The notes beneath the pieces were generated by a model. The model worked only from the letters and a program-made list of their open reading frames with translations. It was not told the origin of the DNA and did no database searches. A program made the translations under genes and the position numbers. DNA of 64,000 nt from SHVO01 sp050250575 (lineage in GTDB: Bacteria; Pseudomonadota; Alphaproteobacteria; Rhodospirillales; Rhodospirillaceae). Below, one piece after another: positions 42,301 through 50,645 of this stretch. The stretch spans positions 248,001-312,000 of the forward strand of contig JBFWOJ010000001.1 of the NCBI GenBank assembly GCA_050250575.1, given 5' to 3'. Numbering within the stretch: the stretch's first letter is position 1; every line of letters begins with the position of its first letter.

Positions 42301-44520
42301 CTACGGCTCGCCGCTGCCGCGGAGCGTACGAGCGAAGAAAGCCATGATGCGCTCCTGCTGCGCCTGGCGAATGGCCGGGTCATTGACCATGTGCGTGCCG
42401 AGCATGGGCATGAACTCGTAGTGCCTGCCCGCGCGGAACAGCGCGTCGGCCAGCTGCAGCGAATGCTGGACGTACACATTGTCATCGGTCAGGCCGTGAA
42501 TAATCAAGAGCGGCCGCTTCAGGTCTTTGGCATATGTCGTCACGTTGCTGACGCGATACGCCTCCGGCATGGCTTGCGGCGTACCGAGGTAACGTTCGGT
42601 GTAGTGGGTATCGTAGTTCTCCCACGTCACGACCGGAGCGCCGGCCACCCCGGCGCGGAATATATCCGGCCGCCGGATGGTGGCCATGGCCGCGAAGTAA
42701 CCTCCAAACGACCACCCGCTGACGCCGACGCGCGTGAGGTCGAGTTCCGGATAGACCGCGGCAAGGGCTTTCAAGCCTTCGACCTGGTCCGTGAGCGCAA
42801 TGTCGATGAAATTGCCGCGGATCGCGCGCAGGAAGTCGCGGCCGTAGCCCGGCGTTCCCCGGTTGTCGATGCGCACCACCACATAACCCTGGTCCGCCAT
42901 CCATTGGTCGAGGAAATACGACCGTGAGGTGACCGTGACGCGTTTCGAGGTCGGCCCGGCGTAGACGTCAAGGATGACGGGGTACTTCTGTCCGGTCTTG
43001 AAATTCGCGGGACGGACGATCGCCGCGTCGAGAGGACGCGGCTGTCTGGTCCGCGTAATTTCGACCCCAGGGAGGATGCGCGGCTTCTCGGCGACCGAAG
43101 GGAGCGGCGTGGTTGCCCCGCCGACGACGACCTCGGACCCCCGGCGCCCGTCGAACAGATTGTAGCTGTGAACGTACGAGCGATGGTCCTTGGAAAAGAC
43201 GGCGCTATGTACGCCGCGGTCCTTCGTCAGCTGCTCGCCAGGTCCACCGCCGATGGGAAAGCGCCAGAGGTGCCTCTCGCGCGGATCTGCGCTGCCGAGG
43301 ACATAGACAAAGCCGCTCGCTTCGTCGAGATCGACAAAGGAATCGTAATTGAAGTCACGCGGCGTAAGAACGCGGGCGAGCTTGCCGTCGTTCGCCCGCA
43401 ACTCGACCTGCCAGGCGCCGCCGCGCTCCGACGTCCATAAGAATTGCGAACGATCTTTCAACCAACGCGGCATGCCGCTGTCGAGGTTGATCCACGCGGG
43501 ATCGGTCTCGCGCAGGAGCTCGCGCGTCTTACCGGAGGCGGGATCGACCGCGAGGAGCAATTGGTTCTGTTGAAGGCGGTCCTGGACCTGGATCGTGAAC
43601 GGCGCGTCCTTATCCTCCCAGTTCACGCGCACGAGATAGGGAAATGCGGCCCGGTCCCACTCGATCCACCGGGTCGCACCGCCGTCGACATCGGTCATTC
43701 CGAGGCGAACATCCGTGTTGGCGGTCCCCGCGCGGGGATAGAAGAAAGGGGTCGGCGCCGCTTCGGGGTGCAGCGGGTCGGCCACGTACCTCACCTCTAC
43801 CTTCGACTCGTCATTGCGCTGGTAAACCAGCCGCTGGGAATCGGGCGCCCACCAAAAGCCCTGACGCCGATCCATCTCCTCCTGCGCGACGAATTCCGCG
43901 ACGCCATTATGGATGGTCGCGCCCGCGCCGCTCGTGACCGGTCTCGCCCTGTGCGTCTCGAGCTCGATCACGTGAAGTTCCTTGTCGGCGACGGCTGCCA
44001 CATAGCGGCCGTCCGGCGAGAAGCGCGGATCGATCCAGTTCTGGCCGGGGAGCTCGCGCGTGCGCAGGCTGGCGCGGTCGATCACATAAAGCTTGCCGGA
44101 GAGAACGACCAACAGGCGATTTCCGTCTTCCGTCAGATCGAATGCCGTGAACCCTCGCGTACTGATGCGAGCCCGCTCGCGGCGCGCCTTCTCTTCGGCT
44201 GAGAGCTGCTCTTCGGCGCCGCCGAGAACCTGCGCGGGCGTTATCAGCTCCCGCTCGGTCTTCGTGGCGACGTTGAATTCATAAAGCCGCAGAACCGGAT
44301 CGCGCGCGGCGCCGCGTAGAAAAATCACGCGCTGGCCGTCGGGCGTGAACTTCGGCGTCCGCGGTTCACCCAACGTATATTCGTAGGTCTCCGCGAGATC
44401 ACGGAAGAACGCCGCGCTGTCGCGTTCGGGAGCGGCCGCGGATACCGGAGCCACGCCCAGCGCCGCGACGACCGCAGCTGCGTTCAATGCCTCGCGCAAT
44501 GCCTTCACGACGCGCCCCAT
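42301..44520 (-). CDS. Dipeptidyl peptidase IV-type prolyl oligopeptidase (S9)
   Basis: 739 residues with a signal peptide (VVKALREALNAAAVVAALGV then APVSAAA). The beta-propeller carries the double-Glu motif VAQEEMDRRQGFWW that anchors substrate N-termini in DPP-IV. The catalytic domain has GWSFGGY with Ser604, LTDDNVY and GTHMV for the triad. It would remove N-terminal dipeptides after Pro or Ala in the periplasm. It abuts the transposase fragment at its 3' end but appears intact. Stand-alone gene. Confidence 0.93.
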   Translation of the reverse strand: MGRVVKALREALNAAAVVAALGVAPVSAAAPERDSAAFFRDLAETYEYTLGEPRTPKFTPDGQRVIFLRGAARDPVLRLYEFNVATKTERELITPAQVLGGAEEQLSAEEKARRERARISTRGFTAFDLTEDGNRLLVVLSGKLYVIDRASLRTRELPGQNWIDPRFSPDGRYVAAVADKELHVIELETHRARPVTSGAGATIHNGVAEFVAQEEMDRRQGFWWAPDSQRLVYQRNDESKVEVRYVADPLHPEAAPTPFFYPRAGTANTDVRLGMTDVDGGATRWIEWDRAAFPYLVRVNWEDKDAPFTIQVQDRLQQNQLLLAVDPASGKTRELLRETDPAWINLDSGMPRWLKDRSQFLWTSERGGAWQVELRANDGKLARVLTPRDFNYDSFVDLDEASGFVYVLGSADPRERHLWRFPIGGGPGEQLTKDRGVHSAVFSKDHRSYVHSYNLFDGRRGSEVVVGGATTPLPSVAEKPRILPGVEITRTRQPRPLDAAIVRPANFKTGQKYPVILDVYAGPTSKRVTVTSRSYFLDQWMADQGYVVVRIDNRGTPGYGRDFLRAIRGNFIDIALTDQVEGLKALAAVYPELDLTRVGVSGWSFGGYFAAMATIRRPDIFRAGVAGAPVVTWENYDTHYTERYLGTPQAMPEAYRVSNVTTYAKDLKRPLLIIHGLTDDNVYVQHSLQLADALFRAGRHYEFMPMLGTHMVNDPAIRQAQQERIMAFFARTLRGSGEP

Positions 44521-44766
44521 ATCCGCATTTCCTCTTTACACCCGATGACCGATCATACCTTTCCTGGTGCCGCGAAGTAGCGGACACCGCGGCAAACGAG
44601 CCGTATGTTGCGCCGCAGCATGCAAGAGTTGTCGCGGGATCGAGAAAGCCGTACTGAGAGCGCGCTGCAATGAGGAAGGACAGCCATGCTCGGGCATCTC
44701 GCGATCGTCCTGACGTCCCTGTGGGGATCGGTTCTTGCCACGGACTGCGCATCTCGCAGGGCTAAG

Positions 44767-45567
44767 ATGCCGATACGCGCCCGTGCTGTGCTCGTCCTTA
44801 TCGTCCTCGCGGCGATCACCGCACCGGTGCAGGCATGGGATCGCAGCGGCCACCGGATGGCTTGCGTGAAGGCATGGGCCGAAATGGCCGAGCCGGTACG
44901 GACAAAGGTCGCCGCGCTTCTGGGCGTCTCAAGCGAAGGGGCGTTCGCAGACAGTTGCGCCTGGCCCGACGAGGTCGTCGCCACCCGGCCCGAGACCGAG
45001 GCTTGGCATGAAATGTTCATTCCGCGGGACGCGCGCGACATCGACCTCGCCCGCGATTGCCCCAAAGAAACGAGCTGTCTGGTCGCCGAAATCGAGCGAC
45101 ACGCCGAGATCGTCCGGAGCGATGCCCCGAAAGCGGCGCGCGCGGAGGCGCTCAAATTCCTTGCACACCTCGTCGCCGATCTCCATCAGCCGCTGCGTAT
45201 CTCCTTCGCCGAAGACCATGGCGGGCGCGATATCGAAGTCACGTTCCACGGGCGGAAAACCAACATGCGCGCGTTGTGGGACTCCGGTCTGCTGCTTGCG
45301 CCCGACCCGCCGAGTCACGGCTACACGCCGTTCCTTCAGGAGTTGACCGACCGCTATAACCGCGAACGCTGGTCCGCCGGCACGCCGCGGGACTGGGCGC
45401 AGGAGACCCTGTGGCTGATGCGCGCGCCACCCACCGGCTATGTCGGCAATCCGGGAGGACTCACGTTCGATGAGATGTTCGTGAAGCAGAATTATCTCAT
45501 CGCGATCGATCAGATCGGCAAAGCCGGCGTGCGCCTCGCCTTTATGCTGAACCAAATCCTGAACTAG
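44767..45567 (+). CDS. S1/P1-type nuclease paralogue with a missing zinc site
   Basis: 266 residues from the ATG at 44767, which gives a signal peptide ending at VQA and mature Trp, as needed. An in-frame ATG at 44686 has a stronger ribosome-binding site (GAGGAAGGA) but adds a second hydrophobic stretch. Ligands W, H, D, H, H and D are present (WDRSGHRM, CAWPD, AWHEMF, AHLVAD), but where the family has H126 and H149 this one has Arg: LHQPLRIS and NMRALWD. Those two, with the retained Asp, form one zinc site, which should be lost. Function is uncertain. Confidence 0.88.
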   Translation: MPIRARAVLVLIVLAAITAPVQAWDRSGHRMACVKAWAEMAEPVRTKVAALLGVSSEGAFADSCAWPDEVVATRPETEAWHEMFIPRDARDIDLARDCPKETSCLVAEIERHAEIVRSDAPKAARAEALKFLAHLVADLHQPLRISFAEDHGGRDIEVTFHGRKTNMRALWDSGLLLAPDPPSHGYTPFLQELTDRYNRERWSAGTPRDWAQETLWLMRAPPTGYVGNPGGLTFDEMFVKQNYLIAIDQIGKAGVRLAFMLNQILN

Positions 45568-45571
45568 CCAC

Positions 45572-46207
45572 TCACCTCGCGGCCGCCGGAATCACTGACC
45601 CACCGGTTCTTGCCGCCGCCGCGATCTCAGTGAGATTCATCGTCTCCAAGGGCCCCGAAAATGCGCGGCCGCCGGCCACCACCGCCGGCGCAGTCACCTT
45701 TTGCTCCTCGGCGAAGGCGGCATTGGCCCGCACATCCTCGGCAAAGGCGGGGTCCATGTAATCGCGTTGAAAGCGCGCCCAATCCAGCCCGACCACCGCC
45801 GCATTATCGCGCAGGGAATACCAGGTGTTCGCGATCGGAGCGGCCAGCGCATACTCATGAAACGCGGCGAATTTACCTTGCCGCCCCGCGGCATAAGCGG
45901 CCTTGGCCAGGAAATCGGCGAGCGGCCCGCCGCCGCCGACAGGGCGTACGATCACTTTGATATCCGGGTTGGCGCGCGCGAAAGCCGCGAGGCGGCTGTG
46001 CATGTTTCGGCCCGCAGCACGTTCGTAGTTTACGACCAGGATCACACTGGAAGCGCCGTTGGGGTTTGCCGCGACGAGTTCCGCGCCGCTTGCGGCGACC
46101 GGCGCCGGCGCGGGTGCAACCGCGCTCGCGGCAAATGCGGGCGGGATCAATCCAACAATAAGAGTGAGGATGCTGCCGATGACGGCAACAAGCAATGCAC
46201 GTGGCAT
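45572..46207 (-). CDS. DsbA-like thioredoxin-fold protein without CxxC
   Basis: 211 residues with a signal peptide (PRALLVAVIGSILTLIVGLI...AFA). The body matches DsbA-family layout: VILVVNYE strand, the region where CxxC should sit (here YERAAGRNMHS, no cysteine), a helical insert with AAYAAGRQGKFAAFHE, and VTAPAVVAGGRAFSGPL (the cis-Pro loop). It cannot do disulfide exchange at the usual site. Function unknown; convergent with the S1/P1 paralogue, 4 nt apart. Confidence 0.78.
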   Translation of the reverse strand: MPRALLVAVIGSILTLIVGLIPPAFAASAVAPAPAPVAASGAELVAANPNGASSVILVVNYERAAGRNMHSRLAAFARANPDIKVIVRPVGGGGPLADFLAKAAYAAGRQGKFAAFHEYALAAPIANTWYSLRDNAAVVGLDWARFQRDYMDPAFAEDVRANAAFAEEQKVTAPAVVAGGRAFSGPLETMNLTEIAAAARTGGSVIPAAAR

Positions 46208-46323
46208 GGGTGCTACCTCCCGAGTTCGGAATCACTGACAGGTGGAAATTCTAAGATGGAATTCTTAAGGTGCAACCCCCCGGGCGCGCCATACGGGTTC
46301 CCCCAGTAGAGGAAGGCAAGACC

Positions 46324-46416
46324 ATGCTGGATCGAGGCTCGCGTTTGACCATCCTGGCCGTCATCGGGCTCCTGTTACTGGCCGGAATCGTGTCATATCT
46401 TTACCTGGCGCAGTAG
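46324..46416 (+). CDS. 30-residue single-pass membrane peptide
   Basis: A short frame (ATG 46324, stop 46414-46416) with a ribosome-binding site AGGAAGG 8 nt upstream. Its product is almost all one membrane helix (RLTILAVIGLLLLAGIVSYL). It lies 7 nt before the DUF2784 gene, with which it is probably translated. Small accessory membrane peptides of this sort are often missed. Confidence 0.6.
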   Translation: MLDRGSRLTILAVIGLLLLAGIVSYLYLAQ

Positions 46417-46423
46417 CGGCCGC

Positions 46424-46810
46424 ATGCAGGCGGCTGCCGCCCAATTCATTATCGCGCTGCACCTTCTCGTCGTGCTGTTCAATCTCTTTGGATTGATCGC
46501 AATTCCGCTGGGCGGCTGGAGAGGTTGGCGGTTCGTACGACTCTTTTGGTGGCGGACGTTGCATCTCGCTCTGATGGGCGGCGTCGCGGTGCAGGCGCTG
46601 GCAGGGCGGGCCTGTATCCTCACCATTTGGGAACATGCTCTTGAAGGGGAAGCAACGTCGCCGGCGCCTATGATCCAACAGTGGATGGAGTCCCTGCTCT
46701 ACTGGGACTTCCCACTCTGGACGTTCGCGGCCGCTTACACCGCGCTTTTCATCTACTGCCTGGCGCTGTGGCGGCTCGTGCCTCCGATGCGCCGCGCGCG
46801 GCGCCCGTAA
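46424..46810 (+). CDS. DUF2784 integral membrane protein
   Basis: 128 residues with about four membrane segments (FIIALHLLVVLFNLFGLIAI, RTLHLALMGGVAVQALAGRA, LYWDFPLWTFAAAYTALFIY). It fits the DUF2784 family, whose typical early HLxxVxFxxxG region is visible. Function unknown. Its 3' end overlaps the convergent HAD nucleotidase gene by 62 nt, both frames looking genuine. Confidence 0.82.
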   Translation: MQAAAAQFIIALHLLVVLFNLFGLIAIPLGGWRGWRFVRLFWWRTLHLALMGGVAVQALAGRACILTIWEHALEGEATSPAPMIQQWMESLLYWDFPLWTFAAAYTALFIYCLALWRLVPPMRRARRP

Positions 46811-47270
46811 GCACCTTCATGCGGCGGAGTTCCGCCAGCGTACCGGCGGCGCTTTTGTGGTGCACGAAGGTGCCGCCGGCGCCTTCCCACAGGTCCCGAT
46901 ATTTCAGAGTGTCGTCGACAAGGATGTCGCCCGGCGTGCAGTGCTCGCGCTTGCGCGCGGCCATCGTCGTGATCACCCGCGTCCCCGGAAAGTGGCGCGC
47001 GACCCAGGTCTCCTTCTGCGCCTCTGCCCATCCGCCCCGCGGACAGCCCGTGAGGATGATCGGATCGAGGTGACGGACCGCGTCGAAGAGTTCCATGGCA
47101 TCCGGCATCAGCGGAAGGGTGGCGTAGAAGTGCGGCGTGCGCGCGAGTTTCCCCCAGAACCTACCGAGACCGTATCGATGCTGGAATTCCTTCGGCCGGA
47201 GGCCAAGAATTTTTGTCGCCGCGCGATCGAAATCCGCCAGTACGCCGTCGCAATCCAGAAAGAGCTGCAT
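46749..47270 (-). CDS. HAD-superfamily 5'(3')-nucleotidase-like
   Basis: 173 residues. HAD motifs: LFLDCDGVLADFD (nucleophile and acid), ILTGCPRG and GDILVDDTLKY. The layout matches deoxyribonucleotidase-type (NT5C-like) HAD enzymes, which remove phosphate from small nucleotides. It directly follows the 2H-like gene on the same strand (stop and start adjacent). The last 62 nt overlap the convergent DUF2784 gene. Confidence 0.88.
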   Translation of the reverse strand: MQLFLDCDGVLADFDRAATKILGLRPKEFQHRYGLGRFWGKLARTPHFYATLPLMPDAMELFDAVRHLDPIILTGCPRGGWAEAQKETWVARHFPGTRVITTMAARKREHCTPGDILVDDTLKYRDLWEGAGGTFVHHKSAAGTLAELRRMKVLTGAARGASEARAATAPGSR

Positions 47271-47651
47271 TCAGTGGCTCGCCTTGGGAAGCAGCCGAAT
47301 GCGGCGCGGCGCGGGCAAGGCATTCCAACCTAGATGCGCGAGGGCGTCGTTGCTGTGCACGGGCTTACGCCCCTTCTTGCGATCGATGGACCAAGTAATG
47401 TGAAAGGTACCGCCGTCGGGCCGGTGCGTGGTCCCGTCGATTTCGACAACGAGCGCTTGCACGCCTTTGTGGTCATCAACCACCCCGACGATCCGCCCGT
47501 CGACATCAGGCGGCGACGGGCGCACAGCCGCCGAGGGACTTTCAAGCGTGACATGGTCGGCGATCACGTCGGCATAAGCCGGCCGAAATTCCTGCAAGAG
47601 TTGACGGCGCTCCTCGCGGTCGAGAAGCCATCCTGTGAAATCGGATTTCAT
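47271..47651 (-). CDS. Putative 2H-phosphoesterase-like protein
   Basis: 126 residues from the ATG at 47651. Two HxT motifs are visible, HVT at 33-35 (IADHVTLE) and HIT at 84-86 (TFHITWS), the signature of the 2H (LigT/cyclic phosphodiesterase) superfamily, with a shorter spacing than in most members. The ending IDRKKGRKPVHSNDAL recurs in uncharacterised bacterial proteins I have seen. Its stop is next to the HAD gene start, so the pair probably work together on nucleotide or RNA ends. Motif-based, no strong fold evidence. Confidence 0.6.
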   Translation of the reverse strand: MKSDFTGWLLDREERRQLLQEFRPAYADVIADHVTLESPSAAVRPSPPDVDGRIVGVVDDHKGVQALVVEIDGTTHRPDGGTFHITWSIDRKKGRKPVHSNDALAHLGWNALPAPRRIRLLPKASH

Positions 47652-47780
47652 GACCAAGGCACAACGCGGGCGGTGCGCCCAGGTTCTTCCCGGCCTTTAA
47701 AGCCAAATTGTTCCCGAAGCGACACGTAACAGCGCGTCGCACCAGGGCGTTATCCTTGCACCACATTTGCGGAGATCAAT

Positions 47781-48143
47781 ATGTCCAAGTCTTTTACGAC
47801 CAGCTTCCTCGCTGCAGCCGCTACGTGCGCCGCGCTGGCGATTGCACAGGGCGCCTCGGCCGCTACCGAAGAGCGTTTGACCAAAACGGAAATTCTCAAG
47901 CTCAACGAATGTATGGCGATGACCAGCGATGTGCTGGCGAAAGACGGTCAATGCACGACCGTCATGAGGAAGGCCAGCCTCACGAGTTCCGATATCGAGA
48001 AGATGCGCCGGTGTGAAAGCAAGATGAACGTGGACGTCACCAAGGATCCGGATTGCGCCGCCATGATCAAGAAACACCCCGACCTCGTGCGGGGTCATGG
48101 ATCACTGATGCCGCAGGAGGAGTCAAAAGAAGCGCCAAAATAA
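47781..48143 (+). CDS. Secreted small protein with four cysteines
   Basis: 120 residues. A signal peptide (SFTTSFLAAAATCAALAI...ASA) is followed by a helical region with conserved Cys pairs (NECMAM, GQCTTVM, RRCESKM, PDCAAMI), probably two disulfides, and a charged tail. No family recognised. The gene ends right at a stem-loop. Confidence 0.7.
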   Translation: MSKSFTTSFLAAAATCAALAIAQGASAATEERLTKTEILKLNECMAMTSDVLAKDGQCTTVMRKASLTSSDIEKMRRCESKMNVDVTKDPDCAAMIKKHPDLVRGHGSLMPQEESKEAPK

Positions 48144-48192
48144 CGCGTTATAAGGACCCGGGTCGTCGCCGCCTACGACCCACTATAACGCG
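48144..48192. promoter_or_regulatory. Composite stem-loop just after the secreted protein gene
   Basis: Outer stem CGCGTTATA/TATAACGCG (9 bp, perfect) and inner stem GGGTCGT/ACGACCC (7 bp), separated by a 7-nt/2-nt internal loop. It begins 1 nt after the stop codon. No T tract follows, so it may stabilise the mRNA end or bind a protein. Confidence 0.65.
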
Positions 48193-48202
48193 CGATGGCA
48201 GG

Positions 48203-48270
48203 GAACTTTGCACGGTACGGGTGCGTTTTTAAGCAGCTAACCCAGAGAGGGTTACGACCGTGCAAAGTTC
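48203..48270 (+). promoter_or_regulatory. 13-bp inverted repeat hairpin enclosing the 48260 gene's start
   Basis: Arms GAACTTTGCACGG (48203-48215) and CCGTGCAAAGTTC (48258-48270) pair perfectly; inside, TAACCC and GGGTTA pair with loop AGAGA. The only plausible Shine-Dalgarno (GAGAGGG, 48245-48251) is in the inner stem-loop, and the GTG start lies in the right arm. Folded RNA would hide both. A DNA dimer site is an alternative. Confidence 0.7.
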
Positions 48271-48502
48271 AGGCGTACGACAGGGTCCAGTGAAGAAAGC
48301 GTCCGAATACAGACAGCACGCCAAAGAATGTCGTGCGCTCGCGGCCCAGGCCGTCTCCGATGAGCATCGTAAGCAGCTTTCCGCGATGGCGGAAACCTGG
48401 GACACGCTTGCTCTCGAGCGCGAAAGATTCGTGGCGAAGGAAGAGCATCCATTCCTACCATCGGCGCCGCAGACTGAACGCGCGGCGGGCAAAGCGCATT
48501 AG
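48260..48502 (+). CDS. Small conserved helical protein
   Basis: 80 residues from the GTG at 48260. The core SEYRQHAKECRALAAQA and MAETWDTLALERERF is widespread in alphaproteobacteria as a small uncharacterised family, helical and charged. No domain function known. Translation initiation lies inside the hairpin at 48203-48270. Confidence 0.75.
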   Translation: MQSSGVRQGPVKKASEYRQHAKECRALAAQAVSDEHRKQLSAMAETWDTLALERERFVAKEEHPFLPSAPQTERAAGKAH

Positions 48503-48511
48503 GGAATAAAG

Positions 48512-48535
48512 AAGGGCGGCTCGCAGCCGCCCTTT
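48512..48535. terminator. Terminator, possibly bidirectional
   Basis: Perfect 10-bp stem (AAGGGCGGCT and AGCCGCCCTT) with loop CGC, between the convergent 48260 gene and the 48555 lipoprotein gene. Short T runs on both sides allow action in either direction. Confidence 0.8.
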
Positions 48536-48554
48536 GTCCACGCGCGGCGGTCGG

Positions 48555-48818
48555 TCAGCGCCACCGAGGATTATTGGGACGAGAATCCAACCGGTTAGGG
48601 ACACCGTCGCCGTCGCGATCCCGGTCAAAGCGATTTGGAATGCCGTCCCAATCGCGGTCCGCGGTTCCGCTGACCCCATATCCGCCGTCGTAGTAGCCGC
48701 CGTAAGACGAAATCCCCACGCCGACGGACGTGTAGGAGCCGTCCGTGCTGCAGGCACCCAGCGCCAGCATCGATGAGACGAGGGCTGGCCCCATAAGCCC
48801 CTTGATCAAAGTCTTCAT
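48555..48818 (-). CDS. Small lipoprotein with Asp-rich calcium-binding-type repeats
   Basis: 87 residues. Lipobox LGAC with Cys23. The mature part has DRDWDGIPNRFD and DRDGDGVPNRLD, the Asp-rich thrombospondin type 3-like motif that binds Ca2+. Probably an outer-membrane lipoprotein with a calcium-binding tail. Ribosome-binding site AGGAGG before the ATG. Confidence 0.85.
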   Translation of the reverse strand: MKTLIKGLMGPALVSSMLALGACSTDGSYTSVGVGISSYGGYYDGGYGVSGTADRDWDGIPNRFDRDRDGDGVPNRLDSRPNNPRWR

Positions 48819-49208
48819 ACGAACCTCCTGTTCCGGATGGGAGATTCATCGCTCCTGGAACGGCTCTAATGAGGCTGAACTATGGTTCCAATGGGACATC
48901 GACAGGGGTGCTGCGAGACGCTTGGCTGACTTCTTGTTCATGTCGCTGAGCAGCGTGAACAACTTCGTTGGCGCGCCGTTCGCCTCTTAGAACCTCAGCG
49001 CCACCGACACGGCCCCCGACACGGCCAGAGTGTGACAGCATGGTCACCCTTCAACCGTGGCACCGGAAGGAGGAGGTTCCTAAGTTAATGATGTGAGCAG
49101 CAGCGCCCGTCAGCGCCGCTCACATCCGCGAAGCCCGCCCCCCCTTCGGAGCTTCGCACACAGGCGGCTCCAATCCCATCGAGGATTGGAGCCGCTGCTG
49201 TCTAAGCC
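48819..49208. other. 390-nt region upstream of lipoprotein and downstream of the cytochrome gene
   Basis: No supported gene. It holds the perfect stem-loop at 49164-49195 and the promoter region of the minus-strand lipoprotein. Confidence 0.55.
49164..49195. terminator. Perfect 13-bp stem-loop after the cytochrome gene
   Basis: GCGGCTCCAATCC and GGATTGGAGCCGC with loop CATCGA, 13 nt past the cytochrome stop on the minus strand. No T tract, so stabiliser or Rho-dependent end are possible. Confidence 0.65.
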
Positions 49209-50507
49209 CTAACGCATCCTCAGGATGACGACTTCGTCGCTGGCAGGGTTGGTGACATCGCGCAGGGCCTTGACCCGCTCGGCGGACACCGCGGGCGCGG
49301 CGTGGCCCCACCCACGGCGCATGAAAGTAATGATATCGGCGATCTCCTGGTCGTTCAGAAGGACGCGGAACTGCGGCATGCGGTAGGCGTCAGGCATGCC
49401 CTGCACGACGATGCGGGCCGAACCGTTCAAGGTTACATTTATGAGCGAGACCGGATTTTCTTCGACGATCGTGGGATTGCCGGCGATGGGCGGCAGATAA
49501 GGCGCGGCCCCTTTTCCGTCGTGACCATGGCAGGCGGCGCAGTGCTGTACGTACAAGCGCTCGCCTGCGGACGCGAACGTACCGCTGCGCAAGGCGTCGG
49601 TCGTCTTCTGATCATAGATGTAGGTCGCCTTTGGATCGCCGACCGCGGGGAGGGATTTGAGGTAAGCCGCCATCGCACCGACATCTTCGTCAGTCAAGTG
49701 TTGGGTGGAGTTGTTGATCACCTCTATCATCGTGCCAAAGGCCGTCGAAAACTGGTTATGCCCCGTCTTCAGAAACGCGGCGGTATCGCTCTCCGACCAG
49801 CGTCCGAGACCGGCGAGCGGATCGCCGCGGAGGTTCGAAGCGTGCCAGTGGTCGAGCTCGGCGCCAGCCAAAAAGTCGTCATCGGATGCATCGTACCCGG
49901 CTTCCTGGAAGAACAGGCCGCGCGGCGTATGGCAGGCGCCGCAATGCCCAAGCCCTTCGACCAGATAGGCGCCGCGGTTCCATTTTGCGTCCTTGCCGCC
50001 GTCGGGCGTGTAACCGGCGTCGGGCAGGAACAAGAGATTCCAGATCTTCAGCGGCCAGCGCCAGTTCCAAGGCGATTCAATTTCGCTCGGCTTGTTCGGG
50101 ACGTTTGCCGCCGGAACCGCTTCCATGAAAAACGCGTAGAGCGCGCGCAGGTCTTCGTCGCTGGTTTTCGCATATGAGGGATAGGGCATGGCGGGATAGA
50201 GCATGTGCCCGTCCTTTGCCACGCCGCGGCGCATGGCGCCTTCAAAGTCCTCGAAAGTATAGCTTCCGATGCCATGCTCTTTGTCGGGCGTGATATTGGT
50301 GGTGTAAATCGCCCCCAGGAACGGGACCGCCATCTTCAACCCTCCGGCGAAGGGTTCGCCTTCGGGCGTCGAATGGCAGCTGACGCAGTTGGCGGCGCGG
50401 GCGAGATACTCACCACGAGCGATGACTTCAGGTGAAGACGCGGCCTGCGCCGTGCCCGCGGTAACGAGGCCGAAAACGGCCGCCAACGTGAAGCGGATCA
50501 AGTTCAT
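49209..50507 (-). CDS. Tri-haem c-type cytochrome (alcohol-dehydrogenase subunit-like)
   Basis: 432 residues with a signal peptide. Three CxxCH haem sites (CVSCH, starting at residue 41; CGACH near 190; CAACH near 335) fit the cytochrome c subunits of membrane alcohol or gluconate dehydrogenases (AdhB-like), which pass electrons to the quinone pool or oxidase. No dehydrogenase subunit lies next to it here. Periplasmic. Monocistronic. Confidence 0.92.
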   Translation of the reverse strand: MNLIRFTLAAVFGLVTAGTAQAASSPEVIARGEYLARAANCVSCHSTPEGEPFAGGLKMAVPFLGAIYTTNITPDKEHGIGSYTFEDFEGAMRRGVAKDGHMLYPAMPYPSYAKTSDEDLRALYAFFMEAVPAANVPNKPSEIESPWNWRWPLKIWNLLFLPDAGYTPDGGKDAKWNRGAYLVEGLGHCGACHTPRGLFFQEAGYDASDDDFLAGAELDHWHASNLRGDPLAGLGRWSESDTAAFLKTGHNQFSTAFGTMIEVINNSTQHLTDEDVGAMAAYLKSLPAVGDPKATYIYDQKTTDALRSGTFASAGERLYVQHCAACHGHDGKGAAPYLPPIAGNPTIVEENPVSLINVTLNGSARIVVQGMPDAYRMPQFRVLLNDQEIADIITFMRRGWGHAAPAVSAERVKALRDVTNPASDEVVILRMR

Positions 50508-50645
50508 CGCATCCCCCTGTCTTGCCCACCGAAAAATTTGTACCCGGTCCTGAACGGGTTCGCAAATAACGGGAATCCCCGTCTCCCCTTTGGCCGAAAA
50601 TGCTCTAGTCTAGGCTATGTAACCGGGGCGCGGGGGGGCGCTTTT

